From Flavobacterium denitrificans DSM 15936 (lineage in GTDB: Bacteria > Bacteroidota > Bacteroidia > Flavobacteriales > Flavobacteriaceae), in contig NZ_AUDL01000016.1 of NCBI RefSeq assembly GCF_000425445.1, positions 34,920-98,919 of the forward strand: a stretch of 64,000 nt of DNA. Reading direction: 5' to 3'. The notes under the pieces are model-generated. The model was not told the DNA's origin. It saw only the letters and a list, made by a program, of their open reading frames with translations, and did not search any database. A program made the position numbers and the translations under genes. Positions 63,201 through 64,000 of this stretch are shown in pieces. Position 1 is the stretch's first letter, and each line of letters starts with the position of its first letter.

Positions 63201-63326
63201 TACATTACGAATAATACCGTGTTCTTTTAACGCCTTTACAGAGGTTGCACCGATATTATAGAAATCCCATTTACCAAGCTTTTCGCAATTTTTGATTAAA
63301 TCTCTTTGTAATAATTCTTCGCTCAT
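60210..63326 (-). CDS. Single-chain restriction-modification-specificity (RMS) enzyme, Type IIG-like
   Basis: This 1038-residue protein joins three units. Residues 1-150 form a PD-(D/E)xK nuclease-like domain with KVDGLIVQ (Asp53) and AVIEYKK (Glu67, Lys69). Residues about 155-560 form an HsdM-type N6-adenine methylase with GQFFTP (311), the SAM motif CDPACGVGKFLLEP (338) and NPPY (446). Residues about 688-860 and 890-1038 are two HsdS-like target-recognition domains, each with VYSA/VYSG and GFxGxM-like segments, joined by a coiled coil. It would cut and methylate DNA as one polypeptide. Its start overlaps the regulator stop as ATGA. It lies between sites D and E. Confidence 0.85.
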   Translation of the reverse strand: MSEELLQRDLIKNCEKLGKWDFYNIGATSVKALKEHGIIRNVNYGAEERKKVDGLIVQKKNVIAVIEYKKPSEFKTAVQKNKAIKQELEVAKKLDAHIIIATDTKETIWVNVLTGNKIKDESGKEIKTNFDPKDEKLPEFIEKIIFSINELNDQIKPKQLVNPTDLAKQIWQDIWSVSGATPENCLYTFVELFIFKYLSDLGVLQGMFNFNTLYASFSGNTEDEVLETYASVVRPKIKTLFPENPADKTTIINGTIFVSKDQKAVKGYSTVFKKVLTKFKDYGKLEHIDYDFKSQLFESFLKESISKKNWGQFFTPLKVVRAVVEMAKDDIKVGAKICDPACGVGKFLLEPVITKLDQFYEIKKGKLIPKITIHGYDKGFDKDEQKTIILAKANMLIYFSDIIKENPGITTEFAQLFNDSFLLKTNSILGTLSEPVENEYDLIVTNPPYVTSGSSNLKEEIKKDGTLVNYYKINAIGVEGLFMEWIIRALKPNGKAFVVVPDGIFNRQNDKNLRQFIIDECYIDGIVSLPLNTFFTTNKKTYILCLTKKANKKEVQTDPVFTYLVSEMGESRDVYRFDIDQDDLSEAVTLYSFFKGNKASFAKINTDKRCKIFPFTDFTSSLENSWIIDKWWSEDEKIELGISEKKDKLGLLDFSSLVEDMSISLKTFQEGIKELSEKKKSELNKKTYKLKELFDIEKGKSLYTKNFGNLNKGDNPVYSASNNAPLTYINTNDYDGQFLTWATNGFAGYMMLIDGKFSINGDRGLLKPKLPNINLLYVKNIVEPKLRELAKGRKGENGSDEFTKVYPKMVEEVEIVMPIDEKGIFDIEAQKDVVDKILYIEDIKKSIDEYKSQIENLIIEIKDNSTLKIFSVDNLFEILGEDNLTKKFIDKNKGEYPVYSGQIENGGVFGYIKSFKYDEILLTWVTYGNSGHIKLRSGKFNIGRNNCGLRPLTKDIDLEYVKYIAEPIFIENVKGEKQKSLPQSIVKKLQIPFPVKPNGTIDLVAQKELSNKHKKIELIKKSILDELDRISKTEIDFE

Positions 63327-63658
63327 TGGTCAAAAGTTATTTTAGCTTGTTTAGCATTTATGTTTTTTAGGTATTTGACATTGTCGTCTGCAACTACAAA
63401 TACATTTTCAGAACAATGGTTTTTATATGCTTCAACAGCAAATTTATCAGCATAAAATAGGTCATTTACTTTCTGAAATTCCATTTCAAAAAGTTCTGCA
63501 AGTTCTTTCAGTTTAGTTTTACTGAATTTTTGAGCCCCATTTTCAATTTTACTAATAGCAAAAGCGTTGATGCCAATTTTAGCACCAAATTCGGTTTGTG
63601 TCCAACCGTGTTTATCTCTTTCTTCTTTTATAAAATGTCCAAAACTTGCCATTTTCAT
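63323..63658 (-). CDS. XRE-family regulator of the restriction cassette
   Basis: This 111-residue protein has an XRE helix-turn-helix (about 6-60) with GWTQTEFGAKIGINAFAISK and IENGAQKFSKTKLKELAELF, and a short C-terminal extension. The stop overlaps the RMS start (ATGA), so both are made from one mRNA. It probably plays the part of a restriction controller (C) protein, keeping expression in check after transfer. A TAAATTTG box at 63691-63698 is a candidate -7; typical C-box repeats were not found. Confidence 0.82.
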   Translation of the reverse strand: MKMASFGHFIKEERDKHGWTQTEFGAKIGINAFAISKIENGAQKFSKTKLKELAELFEMEFQKVNDLFYADKFAVEAYKNHCSENVFVVADDNVKYLKNINAKQAKITFDQ

Positions 63659-63690
63659 ATCTGCATTTTTTTAGCTTGACCCATAATTCG

Positions 63691-63698
63691 CAAATTTA
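63691..63698 (-). promoter_or_regulatory. Candidate -7 box of the restriction operon
   Basis: The minus strand reads TAAATTTG, a match to TAnnTTTG, 33 nt upstream of the regulator ATG. No -33 TTTG at the proper distance was seen, so the call is weak. Confidence 0.35.
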
Positions 63699-63901
63699 AC
63701 AAAGTTTTTAAATAATCCACTATGATTTGTTTAAAAAGTGTCAGGGTGGTGGGTGGGATTTGGTGCATTTGGATAAAATTAAATGTGTGCAAAAGCGCTA
63801 TTTTTTGATGTTGGCTTGAACCCCTTTTAATTTTATGGGCGTTGACAATTATTTTTTATTTTCTGTCGAAATTTTGTCATTGTCCGTCTGGGTTTTACAA
63901 T

Positions 63902-64000
63902 GAGGCATAACGTTCTCGCGCCACAAGCAGTTTGCAACTTATGAAAGAGAGTATTTTCGGCTAAACGAAAATACAAATTAAAACGATAATTCCACTAAAA
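63902..64000 (+). repeat. Cassette-site E, left part, cut by window end
   Basis: GAGGCATAACGTTCTCGCGC and CACAAGCAG match the left arms of sites B-D. Its first ten bases are the exact reverse complement of GTTATGCCTC at 60072-60081, bounding the restriction cassette. The sequence from 63720 to 63901 contains no gene; the site continues beyond the window. Confidence 0.75.

Overview
The window looks like a chromosomal segment of a Flavobacteriaceae bacterium (Bacteroidota), most likely the genus Flavobacterium. The DNA is AT-rich. Promoters, where recognisable, follow the Bacteroidota form TTTG-N19-TAnnTTTG rather than the sigma70 form, and Shine-Dalgarno sites are scarce. Intergenic spaces are filled with small palindromic and inverted-repeat elements, and the core genes (lpd, gltBD, sucC without an adjacent sucD, lysA, uvrB, yifB, tilS, dsbD, amt) read as Bacteroidota versions. 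No tRNA, rRNA, CRISPR array, IS element or replication origin was seen.

Layout. 1-1.5 kb: the end of a membrane-anchored unknown gene, then a repeat-rich spacer. 1.5-11.5 kb: an FAD/Fe-S D-2-hydroxyacid dehydrogenase, an APC permease, a Cys/Met-metabolism PLP lyase divergent from an Lrp regulator, lpd, and a lipocalin. 11.5-19.8 kb: DoxX and DUF4349 genes, then pabB, tilS-dsbD-small membrane protein, and amt. 20-27.2 kb: a pair of exported amidohydrolase-family proteins, an oxidoreductase and yifB. 27.3-36.8 kb: an ArsR-SRPBCC-SRPBCC operon with a clear operator, several small lipoprotein and membrane genes, and an AraC/MFS divergent pair. 36.8-39.2 kb: an accessory insert with a split PIN-like protein and a translationally coupled DUF6934-like/51-residue gene pair, the pair flanked by 43-bp perfect direct repeats that copy the lysA terminator. 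39.2-57.4 kb: lysA, gltDB, sucC, an epimerase/AONS-like operon, uvrB and rlmF.

57.5-64 kb: genes of one orientation separated by about 120-170 bp imperfect palindromic sites. For at least two cassettes the junction sequences on either side of the genes are reverse complements of each other. That is the expected signature of integron-like gene cassettes, although no integrase is visible here. The last cassette carries an XRE regulator coupled to a single-chain nuclease-methylase-specificity (RMS) restriction enzyme.

The two most interesting regions are this cassette array and the DUF6934/small-ORF module bounded by direct repeats. Both are accessory insertions beside housekeeping genes and both fit defence or toxin-antitoxin cargo, but their functions are inferred from sequence alone.
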